From Bacteroidales bacterium (lineage in GTDB: Bacteria > Bacteroidota > Bacteroidia > Bacteroidales > Rikenellaceae): DNA of 64,000 nt. Position 1 is the first letter of the stretch. Each line of letters opens with the position of its first letter. The translations under genes were made by a program, and so were the position numbers. Of this stretch, positions 25,762 to 34,349 are shown in pieces. Under the pieces are notes generated by a model. The model was not told where the DNA came from, searched no databases, and was given only the letters and a program-made list of their open reading frames with translations. The DNA is taken from assembly GCA_910575495.1 (NCBI GenBank), contig CAJTFS010000001.1, forward strand, positions 434,001 to 498,000, given 5' to 3'.

Positions 25762-26520
25762 TCAGTCGCGGCGGTTGCCGAGGATCAGGAGAACATAGTA
25801 GAGCATGGCCGCGATGGCGCTCAGTGCGGCTACCAGGTAGGTGCGGGCCGCCCAGCGGAGCGCTTCGCGGGCCTGGTCGGCCTGCACGCCCGTGAGGGTG
25901 CGGCTGGAGGTCAGCCATGCCATGGCGCGCTCCGAGGCGTTGTATTCGACGGGCAGCGTCACGATCGAGAAGAGCGCCGAGACGCCCACCATGCCCACGC
26001 CGATCCAGCAGAGCAGTTCGTTGTTCGTCGCCGTCATGAGGAGCAGACCGGCGAGGATCACGCCCATGGCTATTTTCGACGAATAGTAGGTGACGGGCAC
26101 CAGCTGCGAACGCAGCTTGAGCGGTCCGTACTCCTGGGCGTGCTGGATGGCATGGCCGCATTCGTGCGCCGCGACGGCTGCGGCCGCCACGCTGCGCGAC
26201 GAGTAGACCGAGTCGCTGAGGTTGACGGTCTTGGTCGCCGGGTTGTAGTGGTCGGTGAGCTGGCCCTTGACATGGGTCACGACCACGTCGTGGATGCGGT
26301 TGTCGCGCAGCATCTTCTCGGCGACTTCGGCGCCGGTGAGTCCGCCGGGGAACTCCACTTTCGAATATTTGGCGAAGACCTTCTCGAGCCTGGCGTGGAC
26401 CAGATGGCCGATGATGCCGATAACGATGATGAGGACCCACATGCCCAGGGTGGAGGCCGGGTAGTTCGCCGTTCCCGGAAGTCCTGCGTAGAGCAGGACG
26501 AAGAGGGGTTGGATTGCCAT
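25762..26520 (-). CDS. Neutral zinc metallopeptidase, membrane (YugP-like)
   Basis: The 252-residue protein has an N-terminal membrane helix, an HECGH zinc motif (AAHECGHAIQHA) near residue 125 and two to three further helices at the C-terminus. This is the arrangement of the COG2738 family. Its substrate is unknown. The ATG at 26520 (MAIQPLF) fits; the frame is open further but enters the promoter region shared with the divergent permease gene (TACTTTTG at 26601-26594 on this strand). Confidence 0.87.
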   Translation of the reverse strand: MAIQPLFVLLYAGLPGTANYPASTLGMWVLIIVIGIIGHLVHARLEKVFAKYSKVEFPGGLTGAEVAEKMLRDNRIHDVVVTHVKGQLTDHYNPATKTVNLSDSVYSSRSVAAAAVAAHECGHAIQHAQEYGPLKLRSQLVPVTYYSSKIAMGVILAGLLLMTATNNELLCWIGVGMVGVSALFSIVTLPVEYNASERAMAWLTSSRTLTGVQADQAREALRWAARTYLVAALSAIAAMLYYVLLILGNRRD

Positions 26521-26727
26521 AATTTGTCGGTTTTGTGACGGTTTGCCGGCGCCGCTGCGTGCGCGCGGCACGAAAAACAGCGTTCGGTGGGGCAAAAGTA
26601 CGAAATTTTATGTTACTTTGCATGGCGATTCCATAATAATATGTATCATGGATCGCAGGCTTCCGGTCCGGGCGGCTCCTTGCCGGCGCAGACCCGGTTG
26701 CCGCTACCGAACCAACAGCACGCATTC

Positions 26728-27975
26728 GTGAATCTCGCCTTTTTCATCGCCCGCCGCACCGCACGGCCGCTCCCCGGAGAACGGCCCGGGGTCATGGAAC
26801 GCATTGCGGTCATCTCCGTGGCGCTGAGCCTCGCGGTGATGATCTTGTCGCTGGCCGTCATGATGGGATTCAAGAGCGAGGTGACGCGCAAGATCGCCGG
26901 CTTTGCGGCGCATGTCGTCCTTACGGACATCCGCAGCGTCGACGCCCTCGACTCGCAGCCCGTGCGGCGCAGCGGGCAGCTCGAAAATCTGATCCGCAGC
27001 ACCGAAGGGTTCGTCTCGATGACTCCCTACGCCGCGCGCGGCGGCATCGTCCGCACCGACGAGGCTGTCGAGGGCGTGCTGCTCAAGGGGGTGGAGGGGG
27101 CCGGCTACGACCGGCGCATCTTCGGCGAGTGGCTCGAGGAAGGTTCGCTGCCCCGCATCGGCGATTCGATCCGCACCAAGGACGTGCTCTTGTCGCGCAA
27201 CCTCGCCCGGCGGCTGAAACTGGGCGTCGGCGACCGCGTGGAGATGTTTTTCGTCGAGCACGGCGAGCTGCCGCGCCGCGACCGGTTCAAGGTGGCGGGC
27301 ATCTACTCCTCGGGCATGGACGAGATGGACGACAAACTCGTGCTGACCGACATCCGCAACGTACAGCGCCTTTCCGACCGGGCGGCCGACGAAATCACGG
27401 GCTACGAGATTCTGACCCGCGACCTGGCGTCGGCCGACGACTTCGCCCGCCGGCTCGACCGGGCGCTTTTCGACGACGAAACCGGTGCGGGCGACAACCT
27501 TACGGCCACGAGCGTCGGGAGCCGCTATGCCCATGTCTTCGACTGGCTGAACGCCCACGACATCAACACGGCCGTCATCATCGGCATCATGCTTGCGGTC
27601 GCATTCTTCAACATGACCTCCGCGCTGCTGATTCTTGTCATGGAGCGCATCCGCATGATCGGGCTGCTCAAGTCGTTCGGCATGCGCAACGCCACCCTGC
27701 GGGGCATTTTTCTCTATCGGGCCGCTTTCGTGGCCCTGCGCGGCATGCTGTGGGGCAACGGCATCGGGCTGGCGCTCTGCCTGTTGCAGAAACATACGGG
27801 CGTCTTCAAGCTCGATGCCGAGGGCTACCTGCTTTCTCAGGTGCCGATCGCCCTGGAGTGGGAGTGGCTGCTGCTGCTCAACGGCGGCGTGCTGGCGGCC
27901 ATCGTCCTGCTGCTGCTGGTTCCGGCCAGCATCGTCTCCACCGTCAAACCCAACGAAGTGATCCGATACGAATGA
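26728..27975 (+). CDS. FtsX/LolC-E-like ABC transporter permease
   Basis: The 415-residue protein has the LolC/LolE layout: one helix near the N-terminus (after ERIAVISVALSLAVMIL), a periplasmic MacB-like domain of about 220 residues, and three C-terminal helices. In Bacteroidetes such a single permease with a separate ATPase is thought to release lipoproteins for the outer membrane. No ATPase gene is adjacent. I choose GTG 26728 because VNLAFFIARRTAR matches the usual start of the family; no ATG is near. It overlaps menG by ATGA. Confidence 0.85.
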   Translation: MNLAFFIARRTARPLPGERPGVMERIAVISVALSLAVMILSLAVMMGFKSEVTRKIAGFAAHVVLTDIRSVDALDSQPVRRSGQLENLIRSTEGFVSMTPYAARGGIVRTDEAVEGVLLKGVEGAGYDRRIFGEWLEEGSLPRIGDSIRTKDVLLSRNLARRLKLGVGDRVEMFFVEHGELPRRDRFKVAGIYSSGMDEMDDKLVLTDIRNVQRLSDRAADEITGYEILTRDLASADDFARRLDRALFDDETGAGDNLTATSVGSRYAHVFDWLNAHDINTAVIIGIMLAVAFFNMTSALLILVMERIRMIGLLKSFGMRNATLRGIFLYRAAFVALRGMLWGNGIGLALCLLQKHTGVFKLDAEGYLLSQVPIALEWEWLLLLNGGVLAAIVLLLLVPASIVSTVKPNEVIRYE

Positions 27976-28697
27976 CCGTAAAACCCTACAACGCACACGA
28001 TTCCAAGAAGGAGCAGGTGCGCACCATGTTCGACAACATCGCGCTGCACTACGACCTGCTGAACCACACGCTTTCGTTCAGCATCGACCGCTGGTGGCGC
28101 CGCCGCACGGTGAAGATGGTGGCCGGAAGCCGTCCCGCACGGATTCTGGACGTGGCCACCGGCACGGGCGATCTGGCCCTCGACCTGGCACGGCGGATTC
28201 CGGCCGCTGCGGTCACGGGCGTCGATCTTTCGGAGAAGATGCTGGCCGTGGCGCGGTGCAAGGTGGAGGCGCGCGGCCTGGGAGAACGCATCGCTCTGCA
28301 GCAGGGCGACGCCGAGCATCTCGCTTTCGGGACGGGGTCGTTCGATGCCGTGACGGTCGCATTCGGAGTCCGCAATTTCGGCGATCTCGACGCCGGGCTG
28401 CGCGAACTGGCCCGGGTGCTGCGGCCGGGCGGCAAGGTCTTCATTCTGGAGTTCTCGCGCCCCCGCAACCGCGTGTTCCGGGCGCTCTACGAGTTCTACA
28501 CGTTCCGGATTCTGCCGTTGGTCGGCGGCGCCGTCTCGCGCGACCGGCGGGCCTACGCCTATCTTCCGGCTTCGGTGGGCGGTTTCCCGGCTCCCGAGGC
28601 GTTCGTCGAGCGGCTTTCGCGTGCGGGTTTCTCGGCCACGCGCGCCCGGAGTCTGAGCGGCGGCATCGCACATGTCTACACGGGGGAGATTCATTGA
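27972..28697 (+). CDS. menG: Demethylmenaquinone methyltransferase
   Basis: The 241-residue class I methyltransferase carries the SAM-binding motif DVATGTGDLALDLA. It also has the UbiE/MenG signatures VREMF-like RTMFDNIALHYDLLN and FGVRNFGDLDAGL. It makes the last methylation of menaquinone, the respiratory quinone of Bacteroidetes. The gene starts inside the permease stop codon (ATGA) and shares one base with the next start (TGATG), so four genes from 26.7 to 29.7 kb form one tightly packed operon. Confidence 0.94.
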   Translation: MTVKPYNAHDSKKEQVRTMFDNIALHYDLLNHTLSFSIDRWWRRRTVKMVAGSRPARILDVATGTGDLALDLARRIPAAAVTGVDLSEKMLAVARCKVEARGLGERIALQQGDAEHLAFGTGSFDAVTVAFGVRNFGDLDAGLRELARVLRPGGKVFILEFSRPRNRVFRALYEFYTFRILPLVGGAVSRDRRAYAYLPASVGGFPAPEAFVERLSRAGFSATRARSLSGGIAHVYTGEIH

Positions 28698-29266
28698 TGC
28701 AACATTCGGAATCCATGATTGATATTCACTCTTTCTTCGGGACGACGGTTCGACCGAAGATCAGAAACCTCGGTCTCACTCTGTCGCTTTTTCTCTGCGT
28801 CGGCATGACGTCGTGCCGACGTGCGGCGGAGAAGGCGCGCGAACAGATCCGGATCGAAGCGGTCGAAGCGGTCGAGATGCGCGGATTTGCGGGTTTGGAC
28901 CTTGTTTTGCGGGTGCGCAACGATACGGGCTACAAGCTCAAGATGGAGAAGGTCTCGTTCGACCTTTTTCTCGCTTCGAAGCGCGTCGTCGGCGCGGCGT
29001 TGAGCGAACCGGTGGTGATCGGGCGCCGCAGCGTCGGGAGTCATGCGATGCGGTGGCGCGTGCGCGTCTCCGACCCGTTTGCGCTTCATGCGCTGTTGCG
29101 GCGGCTGGGCGACAACGACCTTTCGGAAGTCGCCGTTTCGTTCGCCGTCAAGGGCCGCGGCGGTCCGAAAGCGATAAATATTTCGCGCGAAAGGGTGCCG
29201 TTGTCCGAATTTTTGAATACCTTTGGAATCGATTTGCACGATCTGAAAAACAATTTCGAACAATGA
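28697..29266 (+). CDS. LEA14-like lipoprotein of unknown function
   Basis: The 189-residue protein has a hydrophobic stretch ending in a lipobox (GMTSC) after an unusually long, polar N-terminal lead of about 25 residues. An inner ATG at 28715 would shorten it. The mature part contains a LEA14-type beta-sandwich pattern (LVLRVRNDTGYKL). No enzymatic motif is seen. It sits between menG and a SPOR-like gene, with overlapping codons on both sides. Confidence 0.65.
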   Translation: MQHSESMIDIHSFFGTTVRPKIRNLGLTLSLFLCVGMTSCRRAAEKAREQIRIEAVEAVEMRGFAGLDLVLRVRNDTGYKLKMEKVSFDLFLASKRVVGAALSEPVVIGRRSVGSHAMRWRVRVSDPFALHALLRRLGDNDLSEVAVSFAVKGRGGPKAINISRERVPLSEFLNTFGIDLHDLKNNFEQ

Positions 29267-29736
29267 TTCGCCATTACATAGCCGCCCTTTTCGCCCTTGC
29301 GGCGATCATCGGAGCGCGCCCTGCGGCGGCCCAGTCGCTCGAGGCGTTCAAACAGCGCCTGGCGCGGGCCCAGGTCTGCGCGGAGTCGGAGACCCCGGCC
29401 AGCGTGACCGTCACGGAGTACGGCGATGCCGCCGAGGCCATTGCCGAAGCCGTGCGCAACGTCCGCCGGCCGGTCCTCAAGGCCTACAGGGTATGTATCT
29501 ACACGGACAACGGTCCGGATGCCCGCTCCGGCGCCGCGGCGGCCAAGTCGCTCTTCGAGGAGACCTTTCCCGGCACGCCGGTCTACATGTTCTACGAGAA
29601 TCCCTATTTTCGGGTTACGGTAGGAAACTGCCTGACGCTCGAAGAAGCCATCATTCTCAAGGGCCGCGTCTCGGGGACTTTCCCCAAGGCTTTTCCCAAA
29701 AGCGAGCAGCTGGCTTTGGGTGATTTCCGGAAATAA
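29263..29736 (+). CDS. Periplasmic SPOR-like protein
   Basis: The 157-residue protein has a signal peptide (cleavage near PAAAQS). The C-terminal 80 residues resemble a SPOR domain: VCIYTDNGPDAR, then AAKSLFEETF and YFRVTVGNCLTLEEA. SPOR domains bind denuded peptidoglycan at division sites. The sequence match is loose, so the domain call is tentative. It is the last gene of the operon. Confidence 0.65.
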   Translation: MIRHYIAALFALAAIIGARPAAAQSLEAFKQRLARAQVCAESETPASVTVTEYGDAAEAIAEAVRNVRRPVLKAYRVCIYTDNGPDARSGAAAAKSLFEETFPGTPVYMFYENPYFRVTVGNCLTLEEAIILKGRVSGTFPKAFPKSEQLALGDFRK

Positions 29737-29771
29737 GGGGGCGACCGTTTTGAAATTATTTTAAAATTTTT

Positions 29772-29802
29772 CTTGCATTTTCCGCTCGATTACCTAACTT
29801 TG
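29772..29802 (+). promoter_or_regulatory. Promoter of the Cys-rich lipoprotein gene
   Basis: CTTG at 29772-29775, 19 bases, TAACTTTG at 29795-29802; leader of about 35 bases. Confidence 0.7.
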
Positions 29803-29840
29803 CAACGTTGTAAAACAACTGAACTCAAACGTTTGAAGTT

Positions 29841-30068
29841 ATGAAAAAGTTTTTTTCTTTTGCTGTGATGCTGGCTGCTGCCGCCATGGTAAGCTGCTGC
29901 GGTAACGCCAACACGAAGTCTGCCGAGACCCAGGCCGAAGGTGCCGTTGTCGAGGCTGCCGCCGAGGAGAACGCATGCTGCGGCAAGTGCGAGGAGAATT
30001 GCGATTCGACCGCTTGCAGCAAGTGCGCCGAGACCGCTGAGGTTGCAACCGAAGCTGCTGCCGAATAA
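29841..30068 (+). CDS. Small cysteine-rich lipoprotein
   Basis: The 75-residue product has a signal peptide and a lipobox (MVSC). Apart from the lipobox cysteine pair, six Cys lie within 17 residues (ACCGKCEENCDSTACSKC). The rest is mostly Ala and Glu. The spacing could bind a metal or form disulfides; I recognise no family. It has its own consensus promoter and strong terminator, so it is a single-gene unit that may be well expressed. Confidence 0.75.
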   Translation: MKKFFSFAVMLAAAAMVSCCGNANTKSAETQAEGAVVEAAAEENACCGKCEENCDSTACSKCAETAEVATEAAAE

Positions 30069-30087
30069 TTCCCGGTCAGGCATGAAA

Positions 30088-30122
30088 AAAGAGGGTTCCC
30101 CGTCGGGGAACCCTCTTTTTTT
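30088..30122 (+). terminator. Terminator of the Cys-rich lipoprotein gene
   Basis: GAGGGTTCCCC pairs with GGGGAACCCTC around a GTC loop, followed by seven T; an A run on the other side makes it usable in both directions. Confidence 0.85.
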
Positions 30123-30151
30123 AGGTGAAAGGTAGAAAGTGAAAAGTGAAG
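30123..30151 (+). repeat. GTGAAAR heptamer repeat
   Basis: GGTGAAAGGTAGAAAGTG and GAAAAGTG units lie just behind the terminator, again at a gene end. Confidence 0.45.
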
Positions 30152-30187
30152 AGGCCGGAGCGGCAGCAAAGTTCACCCCATCCCTCC

Positions 30188-30814
30188 TCAGAACGAAATA
30201 CCGACGCGTACGCCGAAGTTGCTGAGGTTGTTGATCTTGTAGGTCAGCAAGCTGCCGCTGTTGGTGGCGTAGCTGTAGTAGAGCGCCAGATGGAGTCCGA
30301 AGCGGTAGGTGGGGTTGGGGAAGATCGAGACGCCGAGCTCGGGCGACATGTAGAAACCCCACGAATCGTCGTACTGCTTGATAACGTAGTAATAGGACGA
30401 GAACTCCGAGTAGGAGGCACCCAACTTCAGACCGATGTAGGGCTGCAGCACGCTGTTGTTGCACCAGCTGTAACGGCCCGTCACACCGAACGGCAGCTGG
30501 AAGACGGCGTGTTTCTGGTTGGTGGTCAGCGCCGAACCGTTGTTCAGAATCAAGGTCTGGCGGTCGATGTTCTGCAGGTTGGTGTGGTACGAGACGAACG
30601 GACCCACCGCCACGGCCGGCGTGATGCGGTAGCCGCCTTCGAAGTTCATGCCCCAGCCCGAAGCCTTGTCGGCGAAGCTGTTGCCGAGCGGCACGTTCAT
30701 CTGCCAGTCGATGTTGATGTAGGAATTGGGGAAAATCTGCGCCTTGCCCGGCAGGGCGGCGGCCAGCAGCAGCGCGCAGAGCGCGACGACGCGGATATGT
30801 TTGGTCGATTTCAT
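30188..30814 (-). CDS. Outer membrane beta-barrel protein
   Basis: The 208-residue protein has a signal peptide (cleavage after GKAQ). Alternating hydrophobic/aromatic strands follow and it ends in a Phe-terminated strand (VRVGISF), the insertion signal of outer membrane barrels. Size and pattern suit an eight-stranded OmpA/OmpX-like barrel without a peptidoglycan domain. Function is unknown. The DUF4136 lipoprotein gene lies 28 bases upstream on the same strand and probably shares its transcript. Confidence 0.75.
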   Translation of the reverse strand: MKSTKHIRVVALCALLLAAALPGKAQIFPNSYINIDWQMNVPLGNSFADKASGWGMNFEGGYRITPAVAVGPFVSYHTNLQNIDRQTLILNNGSALTTNQKHAVFQLPFGVTGRYSWCNNSVLQPYIGLKLGASYSEFSSYYYVIKQYDDSWGFYMSPELGVSIFPNPTYRFGLHLALYYSYATNSGSLLTYKINNLSNFGVRVGISF

Positions 30815-30842
30815 GGTCGTTGGAAATGTGTTGGTTGAACGT

Positions 30843-31481
30843 TTATTTGAGGTAGGGCGACTGGGCGAATGCCTGTTCGATGGCTTCGATCGTGCGCTGC
30901 TGGTTGAGGGACTCGTTCGACGTCAGCAGGCCTCCGATGAAGGTGTCCCACACGACGGGCAGCCGCTTGCCTTCGGTCTGCGGAGCCTGGAGGTCGAGCA
31001 TCTCGATGAGCAGCGATCCGGCCGTGTAGCCGTAGTAGACGCGGTAGGGGTAGTGCCAGCCGAGCCAGTCGCCCCAGTAGCCGGGAGTCCAGTAGTAGGG
31101 GTAGTACCACCACCAGTAGGGGTTGTTGTAGCCTACGAAGTAGGTTTCGCGCTCGACATAGCTGAGCTGCATGCCCAGGTTGGCCGCAGCCTTGTCTTCG
31201 GTGCGCGTGAAGCCGGCGTTCTGCATCTTCGCAACGACGGTGGCGACGATCTCCTGGGCTTTTTCGTCTTTCCAGTAGAGGGTTTGCTTGTTGTCGCCGA
31301 TGATCAGAATGCTGTCGGGCACATAGAAGGTTTCGAACGCCGCGAAGTCGGCCTTCGTGTCGTGGTCGGTGTAGACCAGGTAATCGCGGTGCAGACTCGA
31401 CGTCGAGGGGTCTTTCTGGCACGAGCAGACCGCAGCCGCAAGCAGCGCGATCGCAAGGTAGTGAATGGTTTTGACGGTCAT
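30843..31481 (-). CDS. DUF4136 lipoprotein
   Basis: The 212-residue protein has a lipobox (AVCSC) after a short signal peptide. It shows the DUF4136 pattern: an N-terminal beta strand around the DYLVYTDHD region, an aromatic stretch (NPYWWWYYPYYW) and the strand SLLIEMLD near the C-terminus. Such proteins sit at the outer membrane; the function is unknown. The ATG at 31481 is chosen because the longer frame runs into the folE terminator. Confidence 0.8.
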   Translation of the reverse strand: MTVKTIHYLAIALLAAAVCSCQKDPSTSSLHRDYLVYTDHDTKADFAAFETFYVPDSILIIGDNKQTLYWKDEKAQEIVATVVAKMQNAGFTRTEDKAAANLGMQLSYVERETYFVGYNNPYWWWYYPYYWTPGYWGDWLGWHYPYRVYYGYTAGSLLIEMLDLQAPQTEGKRLPVVWDTFIGGLLTSNESLNQQRTIEAIEQAFAQSPYLK

Positions 31482-31570
31482 GGTTTTCGGATTTTTGGTT
31501 TGCTGTCGTGTGCGGGAGTTCAAAATTCGTTCCGCAAGCGCCGGCGGAGCGACAAAAATCTTCATGGCCG

Positions 31571-31603
31571 ATAAAAAAAGACGCTCTCTTTCAAGAAAGC
31601 GTC
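31571..31603 (-). terminator. Terminator of folE
   Basis: On the minus strand GACGCT-TTCTTGAAAGAG-AGCGTC is followed by seven T, 30 bases after the folE stop. Confidence 0.8.
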
Positions 31604-31633
31604 CGAACGTAAAAGCGGTGAAACGGTGCGGGT

Positions 31634-32242
31634 TTACCGGTAGCGGTGCGAGATGAGGGTCATGAACTCCTCGCGCGTGCGGTGGTCGGAGAGGAAGATG
31701 CCCGTGAAGGCCGACGTGGTGGTGGCCGACTGCTGCTTCTCGACGCCGCGCATGCGCATGCACATGTGGCTGGCTTCGACGACCACGGCCACGCCCATGG
31801 GCTGGAGCGCTTCCTGGATGCAGTCGCGGATCTGCACCGTCAGCCGCTCCTGCACCTGCAGGCGCCGGGCGAAACACTCGACTACGCGGGCGATCTTCGA
31901 GAGTCCGGTGATGCGCCCGTCGGGGATGTAGGCCACGTGGGCCTTGCCGTAGAAAGGCAGCATGTGGTGCTCGCAGAGCGAGTAGAGCTCGATGTCCTTG
32001 ACCAGCACCATCTGCTTGTACTCCTCGCGGAACATGGCCGAGCGGATGATTTCGAGCGGGTTTTCGTCGTAGCCCTTGGTGAGGAACGACATCGCCTTGG
32101 CCACCCGTTCGGGCGTCTTCAGAAGCCCCTCGCGCGCCGGGTCCTCGCCCAGCAGACGCAGGATCTCGCTATAATGGTGTTTGAGCGCTTCGACGGTCGC
32201 CGCGTCGAAACGTTCTTCTTTTTCGTAGTTTTTCGTCTCCAT
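31634..32242 (-). CDS. folE: GTP cyclohydrolase I
   Basis: The 202-residue enzyme has the zinc ligands in [10 protein letters not shown] and CMRMRG and the active-site block [18 protein letters not shown]. It forms 7,8-dihydroneopterin triphosphate from GTP, feeding folate and, through QueD (at 7.1 kb), queuosine. It follows rdgB by 17 bases and is likely cotranscribed with it. Confidence 0.96.
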   Translation of the reverse strand: METKNYEKEERFDAATVEALKHHYSEILRLLGEDPAREGLLKTPERVAKAMSFLTKGYDENPLEIIRSAMFREEYKQMVLVKDIELYSLCEHHMLPFYGKAHVAYIPDGRITGLSKIARVVECFARRLQVQERLTVQIRDCIQEALQPMGVAVVVEASHMCMRMRGVEKQQSATTTSAFTGIFLSDHRTREEFMTLISHRYR

Positions 32243-32259
32243 AGGACCGCGAAGATAGG

Positions 32260-32841
32260 CTATTTCTCGATGGAATGCAAATAGGCCGCAAGCCGGCGCA
32301 CGGCTCGGCCGCGGTGCGACACGGCGTTCTTCTCCTCGGCGCTCATCTCGGCGAAGGTCTTGTCGCCGCCGTCGGGAATGAAGAGCGGGTCGTAGCCGAA
32401 ACCTTCGGCTCCGCGTTCGGCGTCGATGATGCGGCCCTCGACGATCCCTTCGAAAAGATGTTCTTCTCCGTTGAGTATCAATGCGATGACCGTGCGGAAG
32501 CGGGCCCGGCGGTCGGTCGTCCCCTCCAGGTTTTTCAGCAGCAGGCGGTTGTTGGCTGCGAAGTCGTGACCGTCGGTGGCGTAGCGGGCCGAGCGGACGC
32601 CGGGCGCTCCGCCCAGAGCGGCGACTTCGAGCCCCGTGTCGTCGGCGAAGCAGTCGAGCCCGGTGCGTTCGTGCAGGTAGCGGGCTTTCTGGAGGGCGTT
32701 GCCTTCGAGGGTGGGCTGCGTTTCGGGAATCTCTTCCGTCACGCCGCAGTCGCGCGGCGTCAGGAGGCGGACCCCGTCGCCCAGCACCTCGCTTACTTCG
32801 CTCAGTTTGTGGGCGTTGTTGGTGGCAAAAAGAATCTTCAT
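32260..32841 (-). CDS. rdgB: XTP/dITP diphosphatase (Ham1/RdgB)
   Basis: The 193-residue protein begins [13 protein letters not shown] and carries FADDTGLEV and GFGYDPLF plus SHRGRA near the end, the substrate-binding blocks of the Ham1 family. It removes deaminated purine nucleotides (ITP, XTP) from the pool. It lies 4 bases after the lipoprotein gene above it, so the set OMP-lipoprotein-rdgB-folE reads as one operon. Confidence 0.95.
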   Translation of the reverse strand: MKILFATNNAHKLSEVSEVLGDGVRLLTPRDCGVTEEIPETQPTLEGNALQKARYLHERTGLDCFADDTGLEVAALGGAPGVRSARYATDGHDFAANNRLLLKNLEGTTDRRARFRTVIALILNGEEHLFEGIVEGRIIDAERGAEGFGYDPLFIPDGGDKTFAEMSAEEKNAVSHRGRAVRRLAAYLHSIEK

Positions 32842-32845
32842 CGTA

Positions 32846-33598
32846 TCAGTGCCAATAATAATCGTTTTCGTAGGGGCCGCTTGCGATCGTGATGCGGTTG
32901 TCGGGGAGATATTGGGCCGTGGCTTCCAGCTCGTCGCCGTCGATTCGCCCCGTCAGCTCCAGCTGGCCCAGCTCGAAGCGCTGCGGCACTGTCGAGATGT
33001 ATTTCAGCGTTTCGGTTATCCGATAGCGGAGTTCGTCGAATCCGTAGAGGTCTTTTTCTGCGGTCCATGCGCCCGAACCCGTGAGCGACAGTTCGCACCA
33101 ATAGCGGGTGGCGCCGTCTTCCTGCGTCCGGCCGGGGAAGACGGCCGTGAACGTCAGCTCGCCGCCTCCGTCGGGCAGCCGGAGGTCGTAGGCGGTTTCG
33201 TCGCCGTTCGTGCGGCAGGCGATCGTTGTCTCGGCATAGGTCGGCGAGAGGTAGAAATATCGCCAGACGGCACCGTCGGTGGCGAGCGGCTGCCCGCCGG
33301 TGAGGATGACCAGTTCGCCGTCGCGGTCGATGATGCGCCATTCGCCGTTGCCCGAATCGACGATGCGCGAGGTGTAGAAATAGCGGTCGTGCAGCGTCTT
33401 GCGCTCCTCGTCGGAAGCCGAGTAGTAGAGATTGAAAAGCATCGCGCGCGACGCGGCGGCCGCTGCTTCCGTGAGGTGGCGGTTCGCCGACTGCAACATG
33501 CGGTAGCCGTCGGCCGTGGGGTCGAAATATTCGGCCTCCTGGATTTTGCAGCCCGTCAGTGCGACGGCGGCCGCCAGCCATATCAGTGCCCGTTTCAT
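32846..33598 (-). CDS. Lipoprotein of unknown function
   Basis: The 250-residue protein has a clear lipobox (ALTGC). The mature part is rich in beta strands and charged residues, with no family that I recognise. It overlaps the upstream beta-barrel gene by ATGA and ends 4 bases before rdgB. The tight pairing suggests a lipoprotein and barrel that work together in the envelope. Confidence 0.7.
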   Translation of the reverse strand: MKRALIWLAAAVALTGCKIQEAEYFDPTADGYRMLQSANRHLTEAAAAASRAMLFNLYYSASDEERKTLHDRYFYTSRIVDSGNGEWRIIDRDGELVILTGGQPLATDGAVWRYFYLSPTYAETTIACRTNGDETAYDLRLPDGGGELTFTAVFPGRTQEDGATRYWCELSLTGSGAWTAEKDLYGFDELRYRITETLKYISTVPQRFELGQLELTGRIDGDELEATAQYLPDNRITIASGPYENDYYWH

Positions 33599-34230
33599 CT
33601 TGTACGCATGTTTTGAGGTTTGAATTTGTAGCCGATCCCCATCATGAAGACGCCCTGCGCGCCTAAACCCAGCTCGGCGAATCCGAACAGCGAACGCCCC
33701 ACGGCGATGCCGACGGGGGTAAGCTGAAAGGCGATGAAGCCGTCGCGGAAAGGTTCCGAGTTGTGGTCGAAGCGTCCGCCGGAGAGCGTCGCCCCGAGCC
33801 CCAGCGTCGAGTACATGCGCACCCAGCCGGTGTTGACCCATGTGAAACGCACGGCGGGCATGACGGTGAGGGCATGCGCCCGGTTGCGGCCGACCGGCGA
33901 AGAATCGCGGTTGCTGTAGGAACGGCTGTATTCGCCGTAGTAGCTGAGCGTCAGCCCCAGATCGAACCATTTCTTGAACCGGTAGTCGTAGCTCAGCGAC
34001 CAGGTTCCGCTCGTGTAGACCGGGCCGCGGTGGGTTCGGTCGTGGAAGATTCCGGCGGCGCATCCCTCCCAGTCCGACATGGAGGGCAGGAGCGGGTAGG
34101 CTCCGGCCGTCAGGCGCAGTTCGTGCTGCGGAGTGAACGGCCTGCGCACTCGGACGACGGCGGGTTCCTCCTGTGCGAAGACTCCTGCGGGCATGGCCGA
34201 CAGCAGGAACAGCAAGAGCAGTTTCTTCAT
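33595..34230 (-). CDS. Outer membrane beta-barrel protein
   Basis: The 211-residue protein has a signal peptide (cleavage after GVFAQ) and alternating amphipathic strands (LSYDYRFKKWFDLGLTLSYY, VMPAVRFTWV). The last strands, GVFMMGIGYKF, end near the C-terminus with a short KPQNMRTR tail. It looks like a small barrel of 8-10 strands. Start at MKKLLLL; twelve extra upstream codons are unlikely. It is the first gene of the lipoprotein-rdgB-folE unit. Confidence 0.72.
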   Translation of the reverse strand: MKKLLLLFLLSAMPAGVFAQEEPAVVRVRRPFTPQHELRLTAGAYPLLPSMSDWEGCAAGIFHDRTHRGPVYTSGTWSLSYDYRFKKWFDLGLTLSYYGEYSRSYSNRDSSPVGRNRAHALTVMPAVRFTWVNTGWVRMYSTLGLGATLSGGRFDHNSEPFRDGFIAFQLTPVGIAVGRSLFGFAELGLGAQGVFMMGIGYKFKPQNMRTR

Positions 34231-34349
34231 GGGTTCGGGGTTTGCGCGTTTCGGTTGCAAATACAAATATAAGATGATCTTCCTCGAAAAACCGGCGGAT
34301 TATTTGCCGTCGGGCTCCGGAATCTTGGTTTGCGTTTGCCGGGGCCGGG

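Noticed and set aside
22685-26725. A 1346-codon frame on the minus strand, as if MBOAT were part of a giant protein
   Set aside because: Only the last 500 codons resemble a protein family; the rest is a shadow of the SGNH and Zn-peptidase genes in another frame, and MBOAT has a proper ATG overlapping the SGNH stop.
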